Shown one piece after another: positions 1 to 8,235 of a stretch of DNA of 64,000 nt. The stretch spans positions 1,178,001 through 1,242,000 of the forward strand of contig CAXXDH010000003.1 in NCBI GenBank assembly GCA_963677785.2, in the 5' to 3' direction. Under the pieces are notes generated by a model. The model did not search any database. It saw only the letters and a list, made by a program, of their open reading frames with translations, and was not told the DNA's origin. The position numbers and the translations under genes were made by a program. Source of the stretch: G963665495 sp963677785. GTDB lineage: Bacteria > Desulfobacterota > Desulfovibrionia > Desulfovibrionales > Desulfovibrionaceae. The stretch's first letter is position 1. Every line of letters begins with the position of its first letter.

Positions 1-2831
1 GCTTTGCGCAGGTCCGCACCATTGAGATCGCAGCCGGAAAAATTTACTCCGGACAAATCCAGCCCGGACATTTTGGCTCCGGCCAGGGACTTCCGGCTGT
101 GCAAGGCTTGCAGGACTTCCTCCCGGCTCAGCTGCCGCATCCGTTCCGGATCCAGGCCCTGGGCCGCCAGCCTGGCCGCCAGGTTCCGGGCCAGGATCTT
201 GTTGGTTTCCAGGTCCTTTTTTCCGGCTTCCAACCGCTGCATCTCGCGTTGCAGCCCGGCCTCGGCCTTGTCGGCCAGCTCCCGAACGTCCGCCCGGGCT
301 TTATGCAGAAACGCGTCCTGACCAGGCGTCAATTTGCCGGAGGCGGCCAGGGTTTCGCGCTGTGCCGTCAGCTGCTCCCCCATTTGTTGTCCGAGTTCGC
401 CCAGGCTCTGCTGTGGTTTTTCCCGAGCGGCCTGCAGAACGGCCTGGGGATCCAGGCCGCGCGCGCTTATTTCCGCTGATGCCTTTTCGAGCAGCGCTTC
501 CGCTTGCCGTGTCAGCTGCTTTTTCAAAGGAGCGAAGCGCTCCGTGCCCTGGGCCAGCAGGGAAGCCGTGGTTTGTTTCAGGTCCAGCCCCTGCAGCGGA
601 TCCGGCAGCTGTTGCAAGCCCTGGGCGGAAAAGTCGGGCGCCAGACAGTGCTTTTGCGCGAATTCCCTGGAAAAAACCGTCATACAAAACGTTCGGGCAT
701 CTATCCCAGCGGCTTTGGCTGCAAAAAGGGTTTTTCCTTTGGGCAGCACCAAAGCCCGGGCCTGGGGAAACTTGTTTCGCCAGGGGGCCAGGGCCGCTTT
801 CAGCGTACGCTCCGGGAAGATGACCGCCAGCGGATAACCCAGCTCCGCGTTGCGGGCCAGTAGCGCTTCACTTGTCTGGTCCAGCGCGCCGTCAGGATAG
901 GGAAGCACCAGAATGTGGCAGGCGTCGCCGATTTCCTGCTCCAGATACAGGGCCTGCAGGTGGTCCGGGGCCACAATCACCGGGCTGTCAGCGGTTGCCG
1001 ACCGGAGCAGTCGCGCGGCGGCTTGCGAACCGGGCAGGATTGTTTCTTCCGCTTCATTGCGGATTGCCAGTCCGGCCGGGTCCTTTCCCTGGAACCAGGG
1101 AACCACCAGGCCTGCCGGGAGAACCAGTTCCTCTCCCCAGGTTTCCGGATCCAGGCCCCACTCCGCGCAAGACAGCGTACGCGCTTCCGGGCGCCACCCC
1201 AGCCAGGCGTTGCGGATGGTCCGGTCAGCGAAACCCAGGCAGCGCAAACGTTCCCATGCGGCGGAGTCGGCCTCCAATACGCGGCGCGCGTGGACCGCAA
1301 AAGCAAAAGCGGCCTGCGGCCAGCTTGTTTCCTGCTGCGGCGGGTTGAGCGCGGACGCGGCTTTGTCCCGGAGCTCTTCCGGTAAAAGAGCAATCTCGTC
1401 CGCCGTTTTCTGCTGCAGCTCCTGCCTGTGCGCGGCGATTTTGCCGCCGGATTCTTCGAGACCCCGTACGGAGTGTTCCAGCCGTTTCCCGGCCAGGTCG
1501 AGCTTTTCCGTGACTCCCTGGAGCGGCGAACCGGGCAGGGGCAAAAAGCCGAGGCGCGAACGCAGCCCCCCGGCAGTGGAGTCCAGCGTATGCAGAACCG
1601 TGCGCGTTCCGGCCAGGGCCAGCGAGCCCAGGCCCGCGTATTCCTGCGGCGTACGCTCCATGACCGGGCTTTGTCCCAGCAGGGTTGCTTGTATCCGGTT
1701 GATTTCCTTGGGCAGGTTTCGCGCCTGCTTCATGGCGGCGGCAAGGGTCTGACTGGCCTGTTGCAGCGGTTCCGGATCCATACGGACGCTGCGGTCCAGA
1801 GCCTTTTGCTGGGCGCTGTTGTAGAACTCGCGGCTTTGAGGCGTAGCCTCCCGTCCTTCCTTGGCCAGAAAAATGCGCACCACGTCCTTGTATTCATCGT
1901 CCAGCACGGGACTTGCGCCGCGCAGCAGCAGCACTCCGCGCAGCTGCCCCGGAAAGAGCCAGAGGGTTTCGGCATGCAGCGGCACCTCGATGAATTCTTC
2001 CCGCGCGTCCGGATCCCAGAGCGCGGACTTGCGGGTCAAAAAACAACGAACTCTGTAAGGTGGGAAATCGGATAAAATGGTCTGGTGGTCCGGATGCATG
2101 TTGCGGATTTCAATCAACTCCTCACCGGTGAAGAACCCCTCGAACTGCTGGTCCGGCGGAGCGGCGTTGTAGTAGGCGTAGTCGAAATCATCGGGCGGAT
2201 TGGGCCAGCGTTCGCGCCGCCAGCGCGTGTCGTAGCTGCCCAGGTTCACGTTGCGCTGCGGCCAGGTCACGTCCAGGATTCCAAATCCGGCCGGGTCCGG
2301 GCGGTCGTCCGGCGATCCGAGCAGCCGGGCCGGGTCTTCAATGTTGGGCAAGGGCAGCAGGCGGCGACCGTCAGGCAAACGTTCGTGCCTCAGGCCCTTG
2401 CCGCCGGGATTTTTGGCAAAGTCCTTGCCGCCGAAGGCATTGGCCCAGCAGACGGCCATTTCGGTGAAGCCCTGCGTACGGATCATGCCGCCCAAGGGGG
2501 TCCAATAGCGGTCGCCGTAGACGAACAAACGCTTGTCCTGTCCGCCCACGCCCACCAGCACTTCGGAAGCGGCCACGGGCGCGCTGTTCCGGGGCGTGTG
2601 GCATTTGCCTGCCGCCAAAAATTCGCTGCGGATCTTGGGCATGCCCGCATCAAGCACTGCTCCCGGTCCCAGTTCGCTTTCCACGGTCCGCCACAGGGCC
2701 TGTTCGTCATGGAGGCGCCAGGGCTCCAGGAGATCGAAACAAAGCATGGCGGTCACTGCCAGAAAATGGCTGTCTTTCACCCCGAATGGCCGCAGCAGCA
2801 GCGCGATGTCTTTTTCCTTGGAAATTTTCAA
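1..2831 (-). CDS. Type VI secretion accessory protein: DUF2169, TOPRIM-like region, pentapeptide repeats (partial)
   Basis: One open frame of at least 943 codons leaves the window at its left edge, so the C-terminus is missing. The start is TTG at 2831: an in-frame TGA lies eight codons upstream and no ATG or GTG lies between, and the N-terminus LKISKEKDIALLLRPF suits the family. Residues about 10-310 are DUF2169 (FEGFFTGEELIEIRNMHP, then PLHAETLWLFPGQLRG), a domain of T6SS effector loading and adaptor proteins. Residues about 505-710 resemble the TOPRIM part of phage primases (LGWRPEARTL, WGL, LPAGLVVPWF, PGS, LEQEIGD), but the acidic catalytic positions are absent. A long helical, coiled-coil-like stretch (about 750-900) leads to pentapeptide repeats (LAGAKMSGLDLSGVNFSGCD) from about residue 910. 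The DUF2169-pentapeptide pairing is known in T6SS loci; the middle domain is my own recognition from memory. Confidence 0.85.
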   Translation of the reverse strand, partial: MKISKEKDIALLLRPFGVKDSHFLAVTAMLCFDLLEPWRLHDEQALWRTVESELGPGAVLDAGMPKIRSEFLAAGKCHTPRNSAPVAASEVLVGVGGQDKRLFVYGDRYWTPLGGMIRTQGFTEMAVCWANAFGGKDFAKNPGGKGLRHERLPDGRRLLPLPNIEDPARLLGSPDDRPDPAGFGILDVTWPQRNVNLGSYDTRWRRERWPNPPDDFDYAYYNAAPPDQQFEGFFTGEELIEIRNMHPDHQTILSDFPPYRVRCFLTRKSALWDPDAREEFIEVPLHAETLWLFPGQLRGVLLLRGASPVLDDEYKDVVRIFLAKEGREATPQSREFYNSAQQKALDRSVRMDPEPLQQASQTLAAAMKQARNLPKEINRIQATLLGQSPVMERTPQEYAGLGSLALAGTRTVLHTLDSTAGGLRSRLGFLPLPGSPLQGVTEKLDLAGKRLEHSVRGLEESGGKIAAHRQELQQKTADEIALLPEELRDKAASALNPPQQETSWPQAAFAFAVHARRVLEADSAAWERLRCLGFADRTIRNAWLGWRPEARTLSCAEWGLDPETWGEELVLPAGLVVPWFQGKDPAGLAIRNEAEETILPGSQAAARLLRSATADSPVIVAPDHLQALYLEQEIGDACHILVLPYPDGALDQTSEALLARNAELGYPLAVIFPERTLKAALAPWRNKFPQARALVLPKGKTLFAAKAAGIDARTFCMTVFSREFAQKHCLAPDFSAQGLQQLPDPLQGLDLKQTTASLLAQGTERFAPLKKQLTRQAEALLEKASAEISARGLDPQAVLQAAREKPQQSLGELGQQMGEQLTAQRETLAASGKLTPGQDAFLHKARADVRELADKAEAGLQREMQRLEAGKKDLETNKILARNLAARLAAQGLDPERMRQLSREEVLQALHSRKSLAGAKMSGLDLSGVNFSGCDLNGADLRK

Positions 2832-2885
2832 AAGGCCCGGTCCCCGAACTCGTCAGCTTTTCATGCTATTTGTAGTTTTGAACAT

Positions 2886-3734
2886 TTAAATATAATTAAT
2901 TAGCTCAACAACATTCGCGGTTTTCATTCCTTTTCTCCAGGCCAACACGGTATTAGCTATCGCCAATGAATGGGAAAACTGCTGAATCGATAGCATGTTT
3001 TTTTGAGGAAATAATTCCACTACGGAAGCCGGTGCAATGCCTACTCCCATACCGGCAGCGGCTCCTCCCAGAATTGCGTGGTAGGAAGTCAACTCGGCAA
3101 TACGATTTGGTTCCAAGCCATAGGACCTAAACCAGTCCATTAAACGATTCCGGTATGCACAACCTTGTTTAAATACGAGGATTGTCTTTCGCGCTATGTC
3201 GTGTGGCTCCAAAATTGGCCTATAACCGCAGGGAGCAATAAAAACAAGTTCCTCTTTAAATACAGGTACGTGTTCAATGCGTTCATCAATTTGTGGATCT
3301 GCTATAAAAACAGCGTCCAGGCAATTGTTCAATAGCTGCTCATAAAGAAAGCGACTTGTGCCTGCAGTTAATTCCAGTTGTAAGTTTTCATATCGTTCAT
3401 AAAGTTTTGCGAGCGGTTCGGTTAGTCTTGTAGCGATAGTGCTTTCCATAGCGCCTATGCGAAACAGTCCTCCTGGCTTTGCCCCTTTTAGACGATTCTC
3501 AGCTTCAGTCAGTAGATCGATAATTTTTTTTGCATAATCGCAAAGCTCTTGCCCTTGTGGAGTGATAAAAAGCCTTTTTTTCTCCCGCAAGAACAATTGC
3601 ACACCCAATGTATCCTCAAGTTGGAGGATGCGGGTAGTTATTCCCGAAGGCACTCTATTCAATTCTTTCGCGGCACGGGTGATGCTGCCGTGTTCAACCA
3701 CAGATACAAGCGTTTTTAAATCGATGATTTCCAT
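2886..3734 (-). CDS. LysR-family transcriptional regulator
   Basis: A 282-residue protein of normal LTTR length. The N-terminal winged helix-turn-helix is at residues about 1-60 (LVSVVEHGSITRAAKELN, then VPSGITTRILQLEDTLGVQL), and the periplasmic-binding-protein-like effector domain covers about 88-282. It is divergent from the small PAS-like, adhesin-like and MFS genes that begin at 4015, the usual layout for an LTTR that controls its neighbours and itself. The shared 280-bp gap is AT-rich. Its 3' end lies 54 bp from the TTG start of the T6SS gene on the same strand, but the base composition differs clearly, so they are probably not one unit of origin. Target and ligand cannot be read from sequence. 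Confidence 0.9.
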   Translation of the reverse strand: MEIIDLKTLVSVVEHGSITRAAKELNRVPSGITTRILQLEDTLGVQLFLREKKRLFITPQGQELCDYAKKIIDLLTEAENRLKGAKPGGLFRIGAMESTIATRLTEPLAKLYERYENLQLELTAGTSRFLYEQLLNNCLDAVFIADPQIDERIEHVPVFKEELVFIAPCGYRPILEPHDIARKTILVFKQGCAYRNRLMDWFRSYGLEPNRIAELTSYHAILGGAAAGMGVGIAPASVVELFPQKNMLSIQQFSHSLAIANTVLAWRKGMKTANVVELINYI

Positions 3735-4014
3735 AATGTCACCATCTGTGAAGATATTGGTCAGTTTTATTCATTTGACGTGAAGAAGTGAATACGCCAT
3801 TTATCCTATTCAGGGCAAGTGAACAATCTGGACTTAAAAGGGAATAGCTGGTTCTTAATAACTACCTATAATAAAGATATAAATTTATAAACAAGAAGTA
3901 TTTGTCGAGGTTTGAGATAAGCTGTCGGCCAGATTTTTTCAGCTTCGCCACCTCTGAAAGCATTTCGATGCCTTTTCACATTATTTGGAATTATTGAATA
4001 AAGGAGAAATATCG

Positions 4015-4347
4015 ATGGATTTATCAGTAGATCCAAAATTGATCGAGGCTTTTAAACTGATGTGGGGGACATACCCAGGTCCTGCATCTTTGATTCATAA
4101 GAGCAAAACTATTATTGCCGTAAATCAGCCGTGTTTGATGGGAGGCAGAAAGCCAGGCATGATTTGCGTTAAGTGGGATTTCCCCGATATGCATCGAGGA
4201 TGTCTTGCGAATCGATCGCTCAAGGAGCAGTCTCCGTTATATAAAGAAGTACGAAAAGAAGATGGTGTATTTCGTGTGTATTGGCTTCCGATACCGGAAT
4301 TTCCAGATTATTATATTCATTTCACAACAGAAAAAATTTCTGTGTAG
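4015..4347 (+). CDS. Small PAS-fold-like protein, function unknown
   Basis: A 110-residue soluble protein. The start at 4015 is chosen because AAAGGAG lies 7 nt before it; the frame is also open upstream to 3985, with no ribosome site there. The order of segments (TIIAVNQPCLMGGRKPGM, then CVKWDFPDMHRGC, then a YWLPIPEFPDYYIHF-type strand near the end) recalls the second half of a PAS domain, where the conserved asparagine region is followed by a short helix. It has no output domain. Three cysteines are present. It stands first in a three-gene unit: its TAG at 4345 lies 24 nt before the start chosen for the next gene, and an alternative ATG at 4349 would nearly overlap it. A sensor role beside the LysR regulator is inference only. 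Confidence 0.7.
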   Translation: MDLSVDPKLIEAFKLMWGTYPGPASLIHKSKTIIAVNQPCLMGGRKPGMICVKWDFPDMHRGCLANRSLKEQSPLYKEVRKEDGVFRVYWLPIPEFPDYYIHFTTEKISV

Positions 4348-4369
4348 TATGCGCTCACGAGTCAATGAA

Positions 4370-5191
4370 ATGAAAAATATTATTATAATGTTGATACTGT
4401 CTTTACTCACTGTTCAGAGTGCTGAAATTTGTTTTGCTGATGATATATTACAGATCAAGCAAACTGGCAAAAATAAATATTTCATACAAAAAGGTTACGC
4501 AGAAGTCATGCTTGTACTACAATTTATCGTTGATGGAAAAACTATACCTGATGCAGCTGTTCAATGGAGAATTCTTGATGCTGACAATTATTCCGCAGCA
4601 ATGCCTTTTGACCAAAAGGATAGCATCGCGGGCCTTTCATTTGGAGGAGCTGCGATTGGAAATGTTGATGCTGTCCTCATTCACCAAGATCTGACTGACA
4701 ATGAAGGAATATCTGAAGTAGTTCTTACGGATATTATTGGAGAGCGATCTGCTTATATTGAAGCTCAGACAACATACGAGGGGAAATTATATACTGGAAA
4801 ATGCTCTGTAGTTTTTGGCAAAGGGCCTTTGTCGCTGTTTGCTTCACCTCCTGTAGGACCACTCTCTTGGCTGGAACTGTATAAAAAATGTAACAAAGAG
4901 ACTTATAATGGTGATCCGTCCCGATGGAAAGTTGGTCAGGATGATGCTGGTGGAGCAAAAATTCCAAGCATGCCGCAGATGCAATCTATTTCCTTGCCAG
5001 GGGAATATAATAAAGCAATCAATGCCAACGGTGCTGCTGTAGCTGCAGGGTGGCCCTCTGATCATAGGTATTGGAATGGCCGCGTAGTAATGAAAATGCG
5101 GGCGAGCCATGTCGATATACAAAATGGCAACCCACATGGTTCAGGAGGGAATAATGTGCATGAATCAGAATATGGCGTATGTCTCAAGTAA
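4370..5191 (+). CDS. Secreted protein with Ig-like and C-terminal adhesion (DUF823/InvE-type) domain
   Basis: A 273-residue secreted protein. I chose ATG 4370 because it gives a clean signal peptide (MKNIIIMLILSLLTVQSAEI, processed near CFAD); ATG 4349 in the same frame is the alternative and would couple to the previous stop. Residues about 35-150 form a beta-rich Ig-like segment (IVDGKTIPDAAVQWRI). The C-terminal part has the pattern of the adhesion domain found at the ends of enterobacterial invasin-like proteins: aromatic LSWLELYKKC, IPSMPQMQSI, AGWPSDHRYWNG, a NG turn and a final CLK. The last stop overlaps the MFS start as TAATG, so the two are translationally coupled. Composition is AT-rich, suggesting acquisition. 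Assignment rests on motif spacing and could be wrong in detail. Confidence 0.65.
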   Translation: MKNIIIMLILSLLTVQSAEICFADDILQIKQTGKNKYFIQKGYAEVMLVLQFIVDGKTIPDAAVQWRILDADNYSAAMPFDQKDSIAGLSFGGAAIGNVDAVLIHQDLTDNEGISEVVLTDIIGERSAYIEAQTTYEGKLYTGKCSVVFGKGPLSLFASPPVGPLSWLELYKKCNKETYNGDPSRWKVGQDDAGGAKIPSMPQMQSISLPGEYNKAINANGAAVAAGWPSDHRYWNGRVVMKMRASHVDIQNGNPHGSGGNNVHESEYGVCLK

Positions 5192-6399
5192 TGTCTATTC
5201 CATCATCTGCAAATAAAAACCATGTAAATCCTCTGCTGTCAACCGTCGGAGGTATATGCTCACTGATTATCGTAATGGGCATCGGGCGTTTTGTTTATAC
5301 TGCTCTACTTCCAGGAATGATGGAGACATACTGTTTTGGAGAAGATGTTGCAGGAATAATTGCAGCTTGGAATTACGCAGGCTATCTTATTGGCGTACTG
5401 ATGATGCGTAATGAGAGGGCTGGCATACGCCGCTATATATTATTTGTCTGTCTTCTCTTTCTTAGCTTATTAACAACAGCTGCTATGGGATTAATTACTC
5501 ATGTAGTATCCTGGTATGTAATTCGTTTTTTAGCAGGATTTGCTTCTGGAGCATGCTTTGTACTTTGCTCTTCTATAGTTATTGATACCCTCGCCGAAAT
5601 GAATCGCCTTGTCTTAGTGGGTTTCCTGTACAGTGGGGTGGGTGCAGGCATAGTCTTTGGGGGGCTGGCTGCGGGAGGCCTTGAGTATTTTGGCGGGCCT
5701 GCTGATGCGTGGTTAGGATTGTCATTCCTTTGCTTGCCATTGGCTCTGACTGCGATAATAACGTTGAGACCGGTAGTGAACTTAGCACCAGTACTGTCGG
5801 TGCAAAATAACAGCTCTGCGCCACATGGGAAAAAGAGGAATACTCGCCAATATCGTATTCTTCTTTTTTCCTATTTTTTGGAAGGCTTCGGATATATTAT
5901 CGGAACCACTTTCCTTGTGGCTCTTATCCAGGCCCATACAAACTCTCCAGTGACGGCCAAACTATCCTGGGTTGTGACGGGTTGTGCCGCCGCTTTTAGC
6001 CCTCCAGTATGGCAACATGCAGCTAGGAAAGGATATATTAGGATATTGATTTTGGCTTTCTTTCTTCAAGGCGTCGGTATTCTGCTTCCGCTTGTAAGCA
6101 GTAGCATACTTGCCACTCTGGGAGGAGGACTTTTACTTGGAGGTACATTCATGGGAATCACAGTTCTATCATTGCAATATGGTGTTATTTTGAGTGATAA
6201 ATCAAGTGCCCATACCGTTGCTGTTATGACTGCTCTTTATGGAGCAGGTCAGATTCTTGGCCCTATAATTTCTGGACTAGGTCCTGAAGGGAAAGGTTTT
6301 TCTTCAGCATTTATTATATCATCAGTTAGCATATTTATTGCAGCTGGAATATTACTAATCCTATTGAGAGATCCCCCGGCTTTGCCGGGGCGGCCATAG
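5191..6399 (+). CDS. YbfB/YjiJ-family MFS transporter, 3' end supplied by an IS
   Basis: About 402 residues from ATG 5191 (overlapping the upstream TAA); ATG 5179 in frame is an alternative. The protein shows a dozen hydrophobic segments and the N-terminal MGIGRFVYTALLPGMM signature of the YbfB/YjiJ group of major facilitator carriers. Substrate is unknown. The last ten codons (DPPALPGRP and stop) are encoded by the subterminal hairpin of the IS200-type element, so the insertion replaced the natural C-terminus. If the element begins right after GAT at 6372, the frame across the right flank (from 6958) would read YMTTFKKQI and stop, a plausible original tail. Loss of so few residues after the last membrane segment may be tolerated. 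Confidence 0.85.
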   Translation: MSIPSSANKNHVNPLLSTVGGICSLIIVMGIGRFVYTALLPGMMETYCFGEDVAGIIAAWNYAGYLIGVLMMRNERAGIRRYILFVCLLFLSLLTTAAMGLITHVVSWYVIRFLAGFASGACFVLCSSIVIDTLAEMNRLVLVGFLYSGVGAGIVFGGLAAGGLEYFGGPADAWLGLSFLCLPLALTAIITLRPVVNLAPVLSVQNNSSAPHGKKRNTRQYRILLFSYFLEGFGYIIGTTFLVALIQAHTNSPVTAKLSWVVTGCAAAFSPPVWQHAARKGYIRILILAFFLQGVGILLPLVSSSILATLGGGLLLGGTFMGITVLSLQYGVILSDKSSAHTVAVMTALYGAGQILGPIISGLGPEGKGFSSAFIISSVSIFIAAGILLILLRDPPALPGRP

Positions 6400-6426
6400 A
6401 AGTTTGACTTTTGCGGGAATAGAACA

Positions 6427-6471
6427 AAGCCTCCCCCGGTGAGTTGCTCAGAGTGAGCACAGGAGAGGCTT
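6427..6471 (+). promoter_or_regulatory. Leader hairpin that hides the tnpA ribosome site
   Basis: AAGCCTC at 6427-6433 is complementary to GAGGCTT at 6465-6471, with further pairing of CC to GG across one mismatch. The enclosed segment forms its own stem, GCTCA (6446-6450) with TGAGC (6454-6458). The AGGAG ribosome site at 6461-6465 lies in or beside the paired strand, directly upstream of the ATG at 6473. Translation repression by such a 5' UTR structure is established for IS200; here I infer the same from the pairing. Confidence 0.7.
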
Positions 6472-6472
6472 A

Positions 6473-6898
6473 ATGAAGAGTAAGTCGAGCCTATGTCACA
6501 CACGTTGGGACTGCAAGTATCATATAGTTTGGATACCGAAATATCGCCGCAAAGTTTTGTTCGGAAAAATTCGTGCATACCTGGGAGAGGTCTTCCTGGC
6601 CAAGCAGCGAGAGTGCGAAATTCTAGAAGGGCACTTGTGCAAAGACCATGTCCATATGTACATAGCCATTCCGCCGAAGTATTCCGTGGCGCAAGTCGTA
6701 GGTTTCATGAAAGGAAAAAGTGCAATCCACATAGCCCGAGAAGTTCAGAACAGAGCAAGAGGCTTTGCTGGCCAGAGTTTCTGGGCGCGTGGGTATTTTG
6801 TTTCAACCGTTGGTCGGGATGAGAAAGTGATTCGCGAATATATCCGGAAGCAAGAGCAGGAAGATCAGCGGATCGAACAGTTGAAATTCCGCCTTTAG
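6473..6898 (+). CDS. tnpA: IS200-family Y1 transposase TnpA
   Basis: A 141-residue, full-length Y1 transposase. The HUH motif is His59-Val60-His61 (DHVHMYIAI), and the nucleophilic tyrosine is most likely Tyr123 in REYIRKQEQED. WDCKYHIVWIPKYRRKVLFG is the typical N-terminal strand and KYSVAQVVGFMKGKSA the family helix. TnpA dimers cut and join single-stranded ends by recognising the flanking hairpins. All expected residues are present, so the element looks capable of movement. Expression should be low because the ribosome site is sequestered. Confidence 0.95.
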   Translation: MKSKSSLCHTRWDCKYHIVWIPKYRRKVLFGKIRAYLGEVFLAKQRECEILEGHLCKDHVHMYIAIPPKYSVAQVVGFMKGKSAIHIAREVQNRARGFAGQSFWARGYFVSTVGRDEKVIREYIRKQEQEDQRIEQLKFRL

Positions 6899-7038
6899 GC
6901 GGTTCTTAAAGCCGCTTTGAGCGGCTCACAGACCCAAGCCCCCGGCTTTGCCGGGGGTACATGACTACTTTCAAAAAACAAATTTGATTAGGAAAAATAT
7001 TTTTTAGCGAAGAGTATTGCCTGCTAAAAGTTATGATA

Positions 7039-7084
7039 GATCCCCAAGAGCCCTTTTTTAAAAGGTTCTGAGGCAGCCGGAGGT
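7039..7084 (-). repeat. Dispersed palindromic repeat, copy A (partial)
   Basis: Read on the minus strand, this has the family order: CCTCCGGCTGCC, an AGAACCTTTT arm, an imperfect AAAAGGGCTCT arm, then TTGGGGATC. The conserved AAAACTTTT tail is missing. It lies just downstream of the glycosyltransferase stop and may act as its transcript end. Confidence 0.6.
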
Positions 7085-7109
7085 ATTGCTTTATCAAAGT
7101 CAAATAGCG

Positions 7110-8150
7110 CTAGCGCCGGGCAGCCCGCAGCCATACGGACAGGTACTGTCCGAGTTTTTGGGAGAGCAGGCAGCTGGAGAGCAGCTCTTCCTGTGCGGCA
7201 AGGGCTATACGGCGGCATGCGGCAGGGGTTTCCAGCAGGAAGGCCAGTGCCTGTTCCCAATCCTGGGGAGATTCTCCGGCAAGCAGGCCGTTTTCTCCTG
7301 ACCGTACGCGTGCGGAATAGGGCGCGCAGTCCGAGTAAATCCCACAGATGCCGCTGGCCGCGTATTCCTGCCACTTGATGTCGCTCTTGCAGTGGTTGAA
7401 GGGCGCATCCTGCAGGGGCGCCAGGCCGATATGCAGTCCGAGAGCGGGCAAAGTGTCGGCGAATGCCGCGTAACTATAGTCGAAAGGCAGCATACGCGTC
7501 TGGGGCAAACGCTTCAACTCCGGCGTGCCGCAGCCGAACAGCAGAATCCGGACGCGGTCTCCAAAGCGTTCGGCCGTATGAATGAGCGCCTCTTCCGCCA
7601 GCGCCAGGTCCCGGCCGTGCGTGAAGGATCCGGCATAGCCGATGCAGAGCGGTCCGTCAGAGGGCATTGGCGGCGGGACGGGTTTCCAGAGCCTGTCCGG
7701 CAGGAAGTTGGGGAGGACTTCGATGCGTGCGCCGGTCAGCGGCTGGATCGCGTCTCGCAACGCCGGGGTGGAAACCGAGACCAACTTCAGGCGTTTGATG
7801 AGTTTTGTGATGAACGGCAAGCAGTTGTCGGCGACGCTCTCCGTCATGGGGTGGCCGGCGGGCATGGCAAAGAAATTGTCGTCCAGGTCATAGAGTACGG
7901 GCTTGCCGGAGGCCAGGGCGCTGACGATCAAAGGCCAGGTTTCCTTTTGCGGAAAGCTGCGCTGGAGCAGGACAAGGTCCGCGCGTTCCAGACAGGTATC
8001 GGAAATGACATAATCGTCGCCCTTGGATTGCGTACACCAGTCCAGGTTGACTGTGTCCGCCAGATGCAACGCGGGCTGCAGCACGCGTAGCTGGGCGCAG
8101 GCATATTCCGGCAGGTCGAGCGTATAGGCGGCAATCCGCAGCTTTTCCAT
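7110..8150 (-). CDS. Glycosyltransferase, group 1 (GT4-like)
   Basis: About 346 residues from ATG 8150 (MEKLRIAAY, the first strand of a Rossmann domain); the frame is open to a TTG at 8186. The N-terminal half is divergent, with a YDLDDNFFAMP motif typical of a clade of bacterial sugar transferases. The C-terminal half carries the GT-B nucleotide-sugar site: IGYAGSFTHGRDL, then IGLAPLQDAPFNHCKSDIKWQEYAASG, matching the glycine-rich and E-x7-E-like regions. It should transfer a sugar from an activated donor in the cytoplasm to a glycan, lipid or protein acceptor. No neighbouring polysaccharide genes help to define the acceptor; the epimerase at 12486 is the only other sugar-related gene nearby. 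Confidence 0.8.
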   Translation of the reverse strand: MEKLRIAAYTLDLPEYACAQLRVLQPALHLADTVNLDWCTQSKGDDYVISDTCLERADLVLLQRSFPQKETWPLIVSALASGKPVLYDLDDNFFAMPAGHPMTESVADNCLPFITKLIKRLKLVSVSTPALRDAIQPLTGARIEVLPNFLPDRLWKPVPPPMPSDGPLCIGYAGSFTHGRDLALAEEALIHTAERFGDRVRILLFGCGTPELKRLPQTRMLPFDYSYAAFADTLPALGLHIGLAPLQDAPFNHCKSDIKWQEYAASGICGIYSDCAPYSARVRSGENGLLAGESPQDWEQALAFLLETPAACRRIALAAQEELLSSCLLSQKLGQYLSVWLRAARR

Positions 8151-8235
8151 GCTCAAGGTGTTACGGATTTTTCCGGCAAGATGCAAGGCGGTCCGGCGTA
8201 TGTTGCGGTTTTCCGCCGCATCGTTTTCTCATGCC

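Larger units (their letters stand above)
6373..6957 (+). mobile_element. IS200-type element (IS200/IS605 family, tnpA only)
   Basis: Both ends carry the same subterminal hairpin, CCCCGGC-TTT-GCCGGGG, at 6374-6390 and 6939-6957. Between them lies a single Y1 transposase gene and no tnpB. There are no terminal inverted repeats and no obvious target duplication, as expected for single-strand HUH transposition. The exact outermost bases are uncertain by a few nucleotides because IS200 ends are set by guide-sequence pairing, not by repeats. The insertion point is inside the 3' end of the MFS gene. Further small hairpins (6889-6902 and 6910-6926) follow the transposase stop. Confidence 0.85.

Noticed and set aside
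913..2903. Long plus-strand frames opposite the T6SS gene
   Set aside because: Their products are low in hydrophobic order and rich in Arg, Ser and Gln; the opposite strand encodes a continuous, motif-bearing protein.
6960..7110. tnpB or accessory gene of the IS200 element
   Set aside because: The sequence between the right hairpin and the glycosyltransferase is short and holds only a repeat copy.
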